DNA of 64,000 bases from Silene conica. Lineage: Eukaryota; Streptophyta; Magnoliopsida; Caryophyllales; Caryophyllaceae. Within the stretch, counting starts at the first letter, position 1, and every line of letters starts with the position of its first letter. Positions 34,655-44,933 of this stretch are shown in pieces. The position numbers and the translations under genes were made by a program. A model generated the notes under the pieces. That model saw only the letters and a program-made list of their open reading frames with translations. It was not told the origin of the DNA and did no database searches. The stretch is from positions 16,328,952 through 16,392,951 of the forward strand of contig CM055311.2 in the NCBI GenBank assembly GCA_029255685.2, given 5' to 3'.

Positions 34655-35490
34655 TACTCTTTTATGAATTCATGTAATAATTCATTTTCTCGTGTACTCT
34701 ATTCAACCTTATTGTTATGATATAAAATGTTTTGTTTTTCATGTGGAATTGTACGCCAATTTTGAACACCACAAAGTGAACTGATTAACATTACATCGTT
34801 TTGGTCCTTGATTACCCACTTGAGCTGATAACTCAGGTAATCATTTTGTGACGTTGGTTGATGGTGGGTTCAACGAGCCATAAGTACGTGGATGACTGAC
34901 CAATCACAAAGGCGAGTTATACGGATATCTCGTAGGACACCCCGTGACAATGTTATGGAGTCCTAAATGTTTTATAACATTGGGTGCCTGGTCGTGGATA
35001 GGACCTCCATAGTGTTCCTTAGAGTCGAGTCTTTTGACCTTCAACTGTCTCTTGAGATTAAGACAGATTTTGGGTAACTTTGGTTTCTTTCCCACGGTCA
35101 CCGTAACAGGGGCCAAGAGGATTTTTTCTGGGTTATTTCATGCTGGGCGATATCGGCAGGATTCGAGTTGAGGGAAATATCCAAACCCTTATCAGGATTT
35201 TATCATTTCTCAGGGCCACTCGAGGAGTAGTAACTGAAATGCATGGCCATGCTCGAATACAAATTCGTTTTATCAGTTAAGTTACTCTCTAGTCGGGGAA
35301 ACCACTCTTGATACAGATCTCTTGTGAGATACGACCTTTGCGAATGCGGATTTGCAAATTGTCTTACATTGAGTGGGGGAAATTTTAAAAGGATATGAGA
35401 TTCGGTTATCGCACCTACACTTGTACGGACAAGTGGGAGTTTGTGTCCTCCACATGTAGTGTGATAACGTCATTGCACATACCCTTGTAC
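34655..35490 (+). other. 3' noncoding tail of the plus-strand copia
   Basis: About 830 bp without coding sequence. It is homologous to the tails of the gag-only elements: GGTCGTGG, TCTCAGGGCCACTCGAGGAG, GGAAACCACTC and CATTGAGTGGGGG appear in the same order. It contains an extra upstream PPT-like ACAAGTGGGAG near 35430-35441. Confidence 0.75.
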
Positions 35491-35505
35491 GGACAAGTGG
35501 GAGAT
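35491..35505 (+). other. Polypurine tract of the plus-strand copia
   Basis: GGACAAGTGGGAGAT lies directly before the 3' LTR. Confidence 0.85.
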
Positions 35506-36506
35506 TGTTGGGGCTGGTGTCCTTGACAATTAAGTACAATGACTTATTAAATCTCTTTAAGGATCACAAGGGCATACTTTTGTATTATTACCAGTTGATC
35601 CACGTTTATCAATAACAGTTGGCTTGCTAGATAAGTTTGACGTTATTGTCATACGGATGGCGGTGATCAACTGGTCCCTATACGTCACACCTATAGGACA
35701 CGTTTGAGAGATGTGAAGGTATGAAAATACAATCACATTTATGCCGGATATGACTAAACAGTTAGTCAGAGGTATTGACTATTAAATTAGTCAATAAGAT
35801 GTTGAGATTATTATTTAATACGGATTAAATAATTTTAGCTAATACGGATTGCATGATTAATTCGTAAAATTAAATATAAACGGTTATATTTAATTAAATA
35901 TTGTATTCGCGTATTAATATAAACAGTTATATTAATTTGGGTAATTATACAATATCGTAATTTTATCAGACCATTATTAATACATCGACTGCATTAATAT
36001 CTGATAACATGCATACGATTTATAAACAAAACCCGCGAATAAAGTTTAGCTAAATGGGTCGAATCACAAATTAGAATAAGGTAAGAGTGGAAAGCCCACT
36101 CCTACCCTATTGGAAATTTCGGCCAAAAGAGCTACATAAGGAGGAGGACTCTCCTTATGTCAGGGACTCTTGTTTCACTGTTTAAACAAATCTCAAGGAA
36201 AAATTAGGGTTTTGAGAGCTTTCTTCTCCCAAAACCTCAGATCTCACATCTAAAACCTAAATAGCTCTCCCAATATTGCAAGGCAGTTGGAGAGGATTTC
36301 TAGCACACGCGGTCACGTCTCATTCTAAGTCTTGGGTGCAAGTTATAGGAGGGAATTTGTGTTAATTCCTGTTCTTAGGCCTTTCGCACAAGGACTAAAG
36401 GTTGTACTTCTTTTCTAATCCTTTTTAATCTTATGACTATAAACACAACTGTATTTTTCATTATAATCCTGCAAGTTTAGGGTGAATACATGCTTTATTC
36501 CCCACA
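35506..36506 (+). repeat. 3' LTR of the plus-strand copia
   Basis: 1001 bp, partner of 19332-20332, followed by the target duplication GATGC and resumed gypsy LTR sequence. Confidence 0.93.
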
Positions 36507-36718
36507 GATGCTTGCCGGCTTGGGAGGATGGGTCATCACGTCAGTTTTGTAGTGTCTTGATTAGATCACTTAGCTTCCGCAGATTTCCATTGTTGGTTTA
36601 TATGCGTCAGACGGTTGTAATGTATACTTTAATATTTTTACTCATTACTTATAATAAAGTGGTTATCCTTGTTTATCTCGATATTGTACCTCAGGACACT
36701 ATGATGGTAGCACTTTTA

Positions 36719-37614
36719 GGGGGCGTTTGGTTGAGACATTTGGATTGAATTGGAATGGATTCCACTCATTCTAGTGTTTGGTTGAGTCTTTTTGGAATGG
36801 AGTTTGATACCCAAGGGGTTCTAAATCCATTCCAACCCTTTGGAATCCCATACTCATGTCTCATCCCAAGATTCTAACTCTATTCCTCCTCATCCCAAGT
36901 TACGTATTTTTTATAAAACATTTTATATGCATTTTTTCATAAAACATTTTATATGGATTTTTTTCAAAAAAAAGAGTTACGTATTTTTCATAAAACATTT
37001 TATGTGGATTTTTTAATAAAATATTTTATGTGGATTTTTTTCAAAAAATAGTTGCGTATTTTTTCATAAAACATGTTATGTGGATTTTTTTCATAAAATA
37101 TTTTATGTTATTTTTTTTGTAAAACATTTTATGTGGATTTTTTTCATAAAATATTTTATGCGAATTTTTTTCATAAAACAAAGTTGCGTTTTTTTCATAA
37201 AACATTTTATGTGGATTTTTTTTTCATAAAACATTTTACGTTGATTTTTTCATAAAACATTTTATGTGGATTTTTTCATAAAACATTTTATGTGGATTTT
37301 TTTCAGTCTTAGAATAATTTTGCTATTGTCGTATTATATGAACATGAGTCATATGATTTTTATGGATTAATTTGAATTTTATCTTTGTTGTTGTTAATTT
37401 TAATTCAAAATAATATAATTGTAGTTATCTATGATGAAGAATATGAAATAATTTGAAATCTATTTCAAATGTGAACCAAACCATAAGAATGACATTACAA
37501 TCCATTACGCGATCAAACCAAACAAGCATTAATAAGTATGGGATTCTAACTCCATACCTCATTGGTATTAGAATCCATTCCATTCCATTCCAATTGTTTG
37601 AACCAAACGATCCC
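36719..37614. mobile_element. PIF/Harbinger (Tourist-type) MITE with TTA target duplication
   Basis: The left end GGGGGCGTTTGGTTGAG and the right end (read inverted, GGGATCGTTTGGTTCAA) form imperfect terminal inverted repeats. TTA flanks both sides (36716-36718 and 37615-37617). It is 896 bp, without a transposase. Much of it is an internal tandem repeat. It sits in the gypsy LTR, close to its 3' end. Confidence 0.75.
36905..37310 (+). repeat. Tandem repeat inside the MITE
   Basis: About a dozen imperfect copies of CATAAAACATTTTATGTGG followed by a T-run, 25-45 bp per unit. The core ATAAAACATTTTAT is nearly palindromic. Confidence 0.85.
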
Positions 37615-37666
37615 TTATAGTCTGATGGTCCTTCCTAAAGGCCTTGGATTATGAGGGTGTTACAAA

Positions 37667-37677
37667 TGGTATCAGAG
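37667..37677 (+). other. Primer binding site of the chromovirus
   Basis: TGGTATCAGAG lies two bases after the LTR end TGTTACA. This is a tRNA-Met type PBS, usual for Tekay/Del chromoviruses. Confidence 0.8.
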
Positions 37678-38069
37678 TGACGATCTTGGCACCTAAAACC
37701 AATGAACCCAATGAACTTAGGATGTGTCTTAAATAAAATGAACCCCAAGTATCGGTTTGTAAGGCTACTACAAAGGTTTGGGAGACGCCCTAGAACCGCG
37801 AAATTGCTTACAATCTTGTACTTTGCCACTAAGGGTAGATTAGGAGGTGTATATGTGTGTGGCATAATGTGTGGTGTTACTGGAAATAAAATATATAAGT
37901 TGTGAAAGATGAAAACAGTGGTGATACAAATTGTATGATCATATGCAAGATTGGCGACCGTTGCGTATACATGCTAGTAGTTAAAGTGTTATAGTGTGCA
38001 TATAGGATGTGTGATGCGTACTATAGGTGAAGGACGATTTCCCTTCACGAAGCCTGACTGATGTGTATG

Positions 38070-38214
38070 ACTCGGCCGAGTAGGGTGGACTCGACCGAGT
38101 GGGAGTAACTCGACCGAGTGTTTGTTATTCGACCGAGCTTAAGTGATTCGGCCGAGTAGGTGTAACTCGACCGAATGGGTGTGACTCGGCCGAGTGTGTG
38201 TTACTCGACCGAGT
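38070..38214. repeat. Palindrome array, eight 12-mers at exactly 19-bp spacing
   Basis: Units are variants of ACTCGRCCGAGT, each followed by a 7-nt spacer. Eight starts lie from 38070 to 38203 in 19-bp steps, total 145 bp. It lies in the leader about 80 bp before the gag ATG. It has the same word and period as 16646-16733. Confidence 0.92.
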
Positions 38215-38297
38215 TGGTTGCACCAGATTCTGTTTCTTTTCTTGTTTGAGTCGTAGGCTTTATTCTTACTTTTACTCTTTTTCTTCTTATAGTCGCG

Positions 38298-39480
38298 ATG
38301 ACCCCTAGAAGAGGTAATACTCCGAATCTTCCACCAAACCCGACTCCAGCCATGCTTCAGGCCGCATCCATGTCAATCGAGGAGATTGCTCGATTGATCG
38401 AAACCAACGAAACTCTGATTATCACTGTCAGAAAATCAGAGAGAGCTCGGGCACCTCCAGTGAGTGCTCTTGATATCAGTAACACTATGGCTCGTCATCT
38501 CCCTACCAAGTTTGACAGTGCGGGGACACCGGGACTTCTAGAGGACTGGTTGAGGGAGATGGAGGGTGTATTTGAGGTGGTCGATTGTCCTGATGACCTC
38601 AAAGTGTACCAGGATGCTTTCTACTTGCGTAGTTTAGCTAGGGGATGGTGGGGCGAGAGAAGGAGAGCGTTCGTGACCATTTTGCGGAGATGGAGCAGGG
38701 GTATGTGCCATGGGAGGCCTTCAAGGCTACTATGAGGCGTGAATTTGTTCCTGAGCACGGCCGTAGTCAGTTGACGGCTAATTTTGACGGTTTCCGGATG
38801 TCAGATGAGATGACTGTTTCTAAGTACTATATCATATTTAACGACTTGGCTCGATAGGTGGAGGAGACGAGTATGACCCCTCAGGCGCTGGCCCTTCGGT
38901 TCGAGAAGGGGTTGACTCTCTGTATCATGGAGAGGTTACCTGCTTGTAAGGTGTCTGACCTCAAGGATGTCTGTGAGAGGGCTGGGCATGCTGAGAGGTT
39001 GGCCAATCTGGCCAGGGACACCCGGGAGAAGAGTGGGGAGAAGAGGAAGTCGGAGAGTGAGACTGCTGGAAATGGGTATAAGAAAGGGAATTTCTGTCAA
39101 AGTCGTTCGTATTCTACTGAAGCTAGTACTATGGGTAAATGGGGTTACAATCTTAGTGACACCCCTGTGGCGAGGTGCTATAACTGTGGTGTCGTTGGGC
39201 ACAAGAGGCTAGAGTGTAGGAAGTTTGGGGGAGGCAACTACCAGGGACCTTCTTAGAGTTCTCAGAGTTATGGGAACAATCGTCCTGCGAGTACGCGAGA
39301 TAATCAGGGGAAGCCAAACTACGGTAACTACAACCGTTAGGGAGGCTATTAGAGACCTAATGAGGGAGGTAGCCAGGCATCATCAGCTAAACCTACCTCA
39401 TCCGCGACGACAGTTCAGGGAGAGGGTCAGAAGAGTAGTGGCAAGTTATTGCTATGGGGAAGTAGGTTGCAGCTGAGGAT
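38298..39480 (+). pseudogene. gag: Chromovirus Gag, frameshifted
   Basis: ATG at 38298. The retrotransposon gag domain reads through LPTKFDSAGTPGLLEDWLRE, then a frame change near 38650-38700 moves it to a second frame. A TAG at 38855-38857 and a third open stretch (38858-39256) follow. The zinc knuckle CYNCGVVGHKRLEC (CCHC) is at 39176-39217. Further TAG stops follow at 39254 and twice near 39340-39352, in a Q/G/N-rich linker before protease. Several of the stops look like CAG to TAG changes. Confidence 0.85.
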
Positions 39481-39486
39481 GCGCAT

Positions 39487-40080
39487 GTGGTGACCGATAA
39501 TTTTCTTATTCATGGTTATCCGAGCTTTGTTTTATTTGATTCTAGGGCAACCCATTTGTTTGTGTCTGTAAGCCATGCTAGGAGTTTAGAGCTAGAGTCG
39601 TTTGAGATAGCTAGTGATGAGGTATTTATACCTTCTGGGGAGTCAGTGGTATGTCGGAGGGTGTATAGAGGTGTGTCTTTTGTGATAGGTTAGGTTCATT
39701 TTCCTATCGATTTATTTGAGTTTCCGTTAGATGGCTTTGAGGTGATAGTTGGGATGGATTCGCTAGGTCGATATAAAGCTACCATTGATTGTCACCAGAA
39801 GAAGGTGATATTGAGGGGATCTAACGGGGTTAGAGTGTCATATAAGGGTTTTGTTGTTAGATCCAAGGTCAAGGTCATATCAGTCTTGACTTTGAAGTCT
39901 TATCTGAGGAAGGGGTGTCCTTTGATTCTCTATCATGTGAGGGATACCCGAGTTGAGGAGGTGACTTTAGAAAGTATTCTAGTTGTGGGGGAGTTCGGGG
40001 ATCTGTTTCCAGAGGAGATTCCTAGGTTACCACCCAAGAGAGACATCGATTTCAGTGTTGAGCTGAAACCGGGACCATGA
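39487..40080 (+). pseudogene. pol: Chromovirus aspartic protease and RT N-terminus
   Basis: The segment with FDSRATHLF corresponds to the gypsy protease active site, normally D-S-G-A-T-H. The glycine is changed to arginine, so the protease is probably inactive. A TAG near 39690 interrupts. The following stretch (39742-40080) carries GMDSLGRY and the PPKRDIDFSVEL region at the RT entry, and ends in a TGA. Confidence 0.8.
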
Positions 40081-40880
40081 CCTATTTTAAAGGACCCTTA
40101 CCGGATGGGTCCGAGAGAGTTAGAGGAGCTGAAGAAGCAGCTCAATGATTTGTTAGACAATGGGTACATTCGGCCTAGTGTATCACCTTGGAGAGCATCA
40201 GTGTTGTTCATGAAAAAAAAAGGATGAGAGTATAAGACTGTGTATAGACTATCGTGAGTTGAACCATGTGACGGTGAAGAACCGTTACCCTTTACCAATG
40301 ATAGATGATCTGTTTGACCAGTTGACTGGGGCTGGGGTGTTCTCGAAGGTTGATCGGAGGTCAGGATATCATCAGTTGAGGATCAGAGATGGTGACATAC
40401 TTAAGACTGCCTTCAAGTCTAGATATGGTCATTATGAGTACGTGGTGATGCCGTTCAGGTTGACTAATGCACCTACGGTGTTCATGGATCTGATAAACCA
40501 TGTGTTTAGTCCATAGCTGGATAAGTTTCCTGGTGGTTTTCATTGACGACATCCCGGTCTACTCTAAGACCAAGGAGGAGCATGGGGAGTATTTGAGAAT
40601 TGTTTTGCAGACTTTGAGGGACAACCAGCTTTATGCTAAGTTATCTAAGTGTGAGTTCTGGTTGGAGAATGTAGCATTCTTAAGGCATGTGATCTCGAAA
40701 GAGGGTGTGGCGGTAGATCTTAGTAAGATAGAGGCAGTGCCAAACTGGCAGGCTGCCAAGAATGTGGCTGAGGTACGCAGTTTTCTGGGTTTGGCAGGAT
40801 ATTATAGACGGTTCGTGAACGACTTCTCCAAGATTTCTAGACCTATGATTGCGTTTATGAGGAAGGATACTAGATTTCGC
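40081..40880 (+). pseudogene. pol: Chromovirus reverse transcriptase
   Basis: Gypsy RT motifs appear in order: [23 protein letters not shown] (after a frameshift in an A-run at about 40213), [15 protein letters not shown], the [18 protein letters not shown] block, and FIDDIPVYS in place of the usual Y/F-x-D-D-I-L-V-Y-S (aspartates kept). The connection [10 protein letters not shown] follows. Stops fall at 40514-40516 and 40881. Confidence 0.88.
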
Positions 40881-41765
40881 TAGGATGGGGATTGTGAGAA
40901 GGCGTTCCAAATCCTCAAGGAACGTCTGACTACAGCTCCTATCTTAGGCTTGCCAGAAGGGATAAATAACTTTGAGGTGTATACTGATTCCTAGACGAAT
41001 GGGTTGGGTTGTGTGCTGATGCAGAACGGGAAGGTGATTGCTTATGCATCGAGACAAATTAAGCAGTATGAGGAGAACTACCCCACTCACGACTTAGAGG
41101 TGGGTGGTGTAGTCTATGTGCTCAAGATCCGGAGGCATTACTTGTATGGAGCGACTTTCAAGGTGTTCTTAGACCATAAGAGTCTGAAGTACATCTTCAC
41201 CCAAAAGGAGCATAACATGAGGCAAAGGAGGTGGATGGAGCTGATCGGGGATTATGATATGGAGATAGTGTACCATGAGGGGAAGGCGAACATAGTTGCC
41301 GATGCCTTGAGTAGGAAGAGTGAGCATTCCTTATGCACATATATGTCGTTGATGAGACTGAGAGAGGAGGTGGACAAGATGGGTATTCATGTAATCAGGA
41401 AGGGTGATGTGCGAGGCGACTTGACATTAGAACCAGAGTTATATGGCAAGATCAGGGAGAGCCAATTGTTAGACCCTAAGTACTTCGAGTGGAGAGCGAA
41501 GCTAGAGTCAGAGGGACCGTCGAGGTTTTCTCTTAATGATGGTGGGAGTCTCCGATTCAACGGTAAGTGGTATGTTCCGGATAGTGCTGAGTTGAGAAAA
41601 AGGATTCCGACAGAGGCTCATTGTGTACCTTATTCAGTGCATCCTGGTGGGAATAAACTTTATAGGGATTTGAGGCAGACTTTCTGGTGGCCGGATATGA
41701 AGAGGGATGTTGCAGAGTTCGTGGCTCGATCTTTGACTTGTCAGCGAGTGAGGGGAGAACAGTAG
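40881..41765 (+). pseudogene. pol: Chromovirus RNase H and integrase zinc-finger region
   Basis: RNase H starts at VYTDS (stop at 40993) and continues with [17 protein letters not shown], the [11 protein letters not shown] segment and [11 protein letters not shown]. The integrase N-terminal HHCC-type region follows ([19 protein letters not shown], then CQRVRGEQ). The reading stops at 41763-41765, just where the D-D-35-E core should begin. Confidence 0.85.
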
Positions 41766-42296
41766 GTGAGGGTGATTCACCAGAAGATGAGGGCAGCTCA
41801 GGACCGACAAAAGAGTTATGCGGATTTGCACCGCACGGACATTGAGTTCCAGGGTGGGGATAAGGTGTTACTTAGGGTTTCACCTATGAGGGGCGTTATG
41901 ATATTTGGGAAGAGGGGCAAGCTGGGCTAGAAGTTTATCGGTCCCTATGAGATTCTTGATTAGGTGGAAGAGGTTGCTTACCTTTTAGCCTTACCACCGG
42001 CATTAGACCGAGTTCATAATGTTTTCCATGTATCCCAACTGAGGAAATATGTTAGTGATCCATCTCACATCCTTGAGGTGGAACTTGTTGAGCTCGATGA
42101 TACCTTATTTTATGTAGAAACACCCAAGGCTATACTTGATAACAAAGTTCAAAAGACCAGAACATGAGAGACCAAATTCCTTAAGATATTGTGGTCAAAC
42201 CACAATGCTTAGAAGGCTACATGGGAGCCTGAGGCAGCTATGAGAGAGCGTTACCCTCAGTTGTTTGATCAGGTATATGAGGTTACGGGGATGTAA
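41766..42296 (+). pseudogene. pol: Chromovirus integrase C-terminus and chromodomain, core deleted
   Basis: The sequence jumps directly to the segment downstream of the integrase core (QDRQKSYAD, GDKVLLRVSPM, FIGPYEIL, RVHNVFHVSQLRKYV). A chromodomain-like end follows (ILDNKVQKTR, then in other frames ILWSNH, KATWEPE and RERYPQLF). About 200 residues carrying the catalytic D, D and E are absent, so this copy could not integrate. Several in-frame TAG codons are present. Confidence 0.82.
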
Positions 42297-42489
42297 CCTG
42301 TTTCTTTTAGGGGGTAGGAGATAATCGCGCGCTAGGTGTTGTCTTTTGGTTTAAGTCGAGTCCTTGTTATTGCATATCGTTCTAGTCATGTCTCACCTTA
42401 TGGAGACGAATATACCGGCGACAGGTGGTAACATGTCATTGTTGAGTTTCTCTTTCACGATGGTTGATAGGTGTCATTCTTATAGTCTA
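42297..42489 (+). other. Chromovirus 3' end, PPT-like tract and unassigned DNA
   Basis: TTTTAGGGGGTAGGAG (42307-42322) is in the right place for a polypurine tract, but no LTR start follows. The rest is unassigned. Confidence 0.45.
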
Positions 42490-43980
42490 TTTAGGCCTTA
42501 TTTGGACGCATTTCTATGCATATTTAGTAGTGTTTAGCTACAAATGTCCCTCGATTTGTCTACTTTGGTTTTTTGTATTATTTTTAGGTATGAACCGAAA
42601 AGAGCAAAATCAAGCTTAAAACATGTCCTTATGCATGCATTTAAGATATGAGTTGAGTCGGAGTTTGGAAACTACCATTTTAATATGCGCGTAGAAGTAA
42701 TGGAGTTTAGCGGACAAATAAAACATGAGCTTCAAATTACTAGTCCCACTTTGAAGAACCATAACTTGAGTCCTAAAAAGATAGTCAAACAATTCAAATT
42801 GGAGATGAAAGCTTATCCTATTAGCTTTCCAACGCCACCAAAAACATTTGATTTGCACGAGTAACGAGGAAATGACGGTCGTTTGAAGTTCAGTGCACAT
42901 TGCAGGAAATCTGTTCGACATAGTCGATCGACCAAATATGGTCGACCATTAATTCGATCGACTGCCTATTTGGTCGATCGACTATATATGGTCGATTGGT
43001 AATTCAATCGACCAGAATCTGGTCGATCGACCTATTTGCAACTCCCGAGGCCCGTTCTAATCTAAGTCCATTAGGTTAGCCGATGGTTTTGGTCGATAGA
43101 GCATGATTTAAGAGCAAAACTGAGCAGCCTTGTATTTTTACTTTTTACTTTTCCACTTTACTCTACTTTCATTAAGAGAAACACTTTAGTTAGTTGCTTT
43201 TTCCTTAATTTTCCTTCAATTTGTGAGATCTAATTTTCTGGAATTCTATACTCAACACTTTTGGATTATTGGTAATCTTATTCCTTTACTTTTTCTTTCT
43301 CTTGGTTTAATTTATATCTCTTTATCTCGCGATCATGATTTCCCCTTTTGTTATCTCTTTCACTTTGATTGTTGATCCCTTTATGCATAGCTAATGCCCT
43401 TGACTAGGATATAGGAGATCCTATGAAATTGTCACGAATCTTGATTAGGTTTAGATTAGTCTTTATTTATGAGTCTTTGTTGTTAATTGTAGCATTTGAT
43501 AGCGATTAGTCAGTTAATGCGCATGATTGATTAATTGATTTGGTAAATCCCAACATAAGATCGAAAGTCTGGTGAGGGTTAGATCTACTACAAACATTAA
43601 ACTGCCCTAGTAAGTTCCGAGAGCCCGCTAGAAGTATTCTAGGGGGAATAACGATCCGAGAGGACCTTTTCACTACCCCTTAGACTGATATCTACGACTG
43701 ATCTATGACCTAAATCACAATCGTTATACTTTGTTGGTGAACCGACTATCCTAGTTACCTCTCCCTTATATTTTTATACTCTTTTCTTTACGCTTTTCTT
43801 TCTCTCTTTCCTTCACTACTCATAGTTTAGAACAAACAACAATGAACCCCCCCCCCCAATTTGGTTACTTCGATAGACTTTAGATTAACATTTAGAATTT
43901 ATTTTTGTCTCCCTGTGCATACGATCCCGACTTCCTTGCTATATTAGTTAGGCCAGTTGGTTATCTTTGCGACAACCGTG
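42490..43980 (+). repeat. Athila/Tat-like gypsy LTR (approximate limits)
   Basis: Noncoding sequence ending just before a tRNA-Asp type PBS. It holds a palindrome array at 42922-43032, pyrimidine-rich stretches, a run of 11 C (43850-43860) and the CTCTCCCTTATATT-type promoter-like segment near 43760. The left boundary is a guess from sequence character. Confidence 0.5.
42922..43032. repeat. GGTCGATCGACC palindrome array
   Basis: About seven variants of GGTCGATCGACC, at roughly 16-18-bp spacing. The word differs from the gypsy 19-bp arrays and from the copia GGTCGACCGACC, but the design is the same. Confidence 0.8.
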
Positions 43981-43988
43981 TTAAATTT

Positions 43989-44006
43989 TGGCGTTGTTGC
44001 CGGGGA
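43989..44006 (+). other. Athila/Tat-type primer binding site
   Basis: TGGCGTTGTTGCCGGGGA resembles the PBS complementary to plant tRNA-Asp used by Athila/Tat elements (usual form TGGCGCCGTTGCCGGGGA), with two T for C changes. Confidence 0.75.
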
Positions 44007-44103
44007 GACGACAATTTTCTATTTGTTTATTAAAGTTTGTCTTTTGTCTCAAGGGATTCTAATTCCTTGAGGCAGTTCTTATTCTTTTCTTTAGTTTGTT
44101 TTA

Positions 44104-44933
44104 TGCCCAGGTCCAACAGGTCCGAACTCATACCGCGTGATCCCGAACCAGAAAGGACTCGAGCTAGACGGAATTTTTAGAGAAAGATTAAACAAGTCGA
44201 AGGCTTGAGTACGCTTGAATCCGTCTACGCTAATTATACTGAATAAAATCAGTCCTTTGAAGAGGATATACGGTGTATATTATTCTCTCTTGGACTAGAG
44301 GAACTCTTGTTTCTTATGACCATCCACTATATTAAATGCCTTCATGCGATGTTTTTCAGTTTAACAATGAGCCATTCCATGAATTTCTTGATAGGTTCGA
44401 TAACCACGTTTTTAATGAATAATCTCTTGGTTACTCTTAGGAGTCGTTTGGTTGATTAGGGAAGTTAATTTTCCTAGGAATTTACAATTCATGGGAAATA
44501 AGTTCCCACATCCAATTCAGATGAATTTGAGAAAAGTGTTTGGTTGCGCATGTAGGAATTAAATTCCACAGGAACTTCGAATGACCGAGGGGGGAGTAGG
44601 TAAGCAAGTTCCTACATTATGTAGGCATTGGAAGTTCCTAGGAACTTCTAATTCCTCCATTTTATAATAATTATGGCAACCAAACAACCCATGTTTTTGA
44701 AATTCATGAGATTTTGCAATTCACGTGTTTTCAGAGTGTCAACCAAACAACCCCTTACTCTAATTATGAGTTACATTGTGCTATATATGAAAGAATAAAT
44801 CATGATTCACACGTTTTGGTCGATTATATGAATTTCGGGAGGGCCGTGCATATGAGTGATGGTGACTTTTGGATTTTTATTAGGCATATGTCTTCTCAGT
44901 GTTGCGAAGTGGCTCGCCGCGAAGTGGCCCACC
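44104..44933 (+). pseudogene. gag: Athila/Tat-like Gag, N-terminal part
   Basis: The ATG at 44104 starts MPRSNRSELIPRDPEPERT, a start typical of Athila/Tat gag, then a TAG at 44179 and more stops. Further on another frame reads NEPFHEFLDRFDNHVF, and after a MITE (44441-44754) the NYELHCAIYERINHDSHVLV segment. It is then interrupted by a solo LTR at 44934. Function is not retained. Confidence 0.6.
44441..44754. mobile_element. Tourist-type MITE (PIF/Harbinger), TTA target duplication
   Basis: 314 bp. Ends GGAGTCGTTTGGTTGA and (inverted) GGGGTTGTTTGGTTGA; TTA at 44438-44440 and 44755-44757. The other copy of the duplication has the intact empty site TTACTCTTACTC around 51920, which proves insertion and gives the exact target duplication. 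No coding capacity. Confidence 0.92.

Larger units (their letters stand above)
19332..36506 (+). mobile_element. Complete copia LTR retrotransposon, plus strand, TSD GATGC, carrying a nested inverted relative
   Basis: It is bounded by 1001-bp LTRs (19332-20332 and 35506-36506) that appear nearly identical. The 5-bp duplication GATGC lies at 19327-19331 and 36507-36511. The order is LTR, PBS, leader, gag-protease-integrase, [nested minus-strand element 24329-33144 with TSD ACAGT], RT-RNase H, 3' tail, PPT, LTR. Without the nested element it would be about 8.35 kb. Pol order (integrase before RT) makes it Ty1/copia. Clade cannot be assigned by eye. Confidence 0.93.
18792..37664 (+). repeat. Gypsy LTR (5' LTR of the 38-kb chromovirus), 5'-truncated and split
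   Basis: The LTR pieces are 18792-19331 and 36512-36718 plus 37615-37664. The gaps are the autonomous copia (19332-36506 with its target duplication) and a Tourist-type MITE (36719-37614). It ends GAGGGTGTTACA and is followed by a PBS at 37667. The 5' end of this LTR is not visible; it abuts the preceding LTR near 18791. Words such as GCAAGTGGGGGATTGATG are typical of chromovirus LTRs. Confidence 0.6.
37665..42325 (+). mobile_element. Decayed Ty3/gypsy chromovirus (Tekay/Del-like), internal region
   Basis: Order: PBS, leader with palindrome array, Gag, protease, RT, RNase H, integrase finger, [integrase core missing], C-terminal tail with chromodomain, PPT-like tract. RT before integrase makes it gypsy, and the chromodomain-like end makes it a chromovirus. 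Many stops and frameshifts mark it as old. A matching 3' LTR is not evident. Confidence 0.85.

Noticed and set aside
22008-36506. Intact autonomous copia
   Set aside because: The plus copy has the nested insertion, a two-base loss in RT and an RNase H deletion; the minus copy has a one-base insertion and a nonsense codon.
36905-37310. Satellite DNA
   Set aside because: The tandem repeat is confined between the ends of a Tourist-type MITE with TTA duplication, so it is an internal expansion of that element.
42922-43032. CRISPR-like array (repeat plus spacer)
   Set aside because: Units are short degenerate palindromes with 4-8-nt gaps inside a plant LTR; they have no CRISPR features.
43850-43860. 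Run of 11 C as a functional polypyrimidine signal
   Set aside because: A single homopolymer with no conserved partner; it may be slippage or sequencing error.
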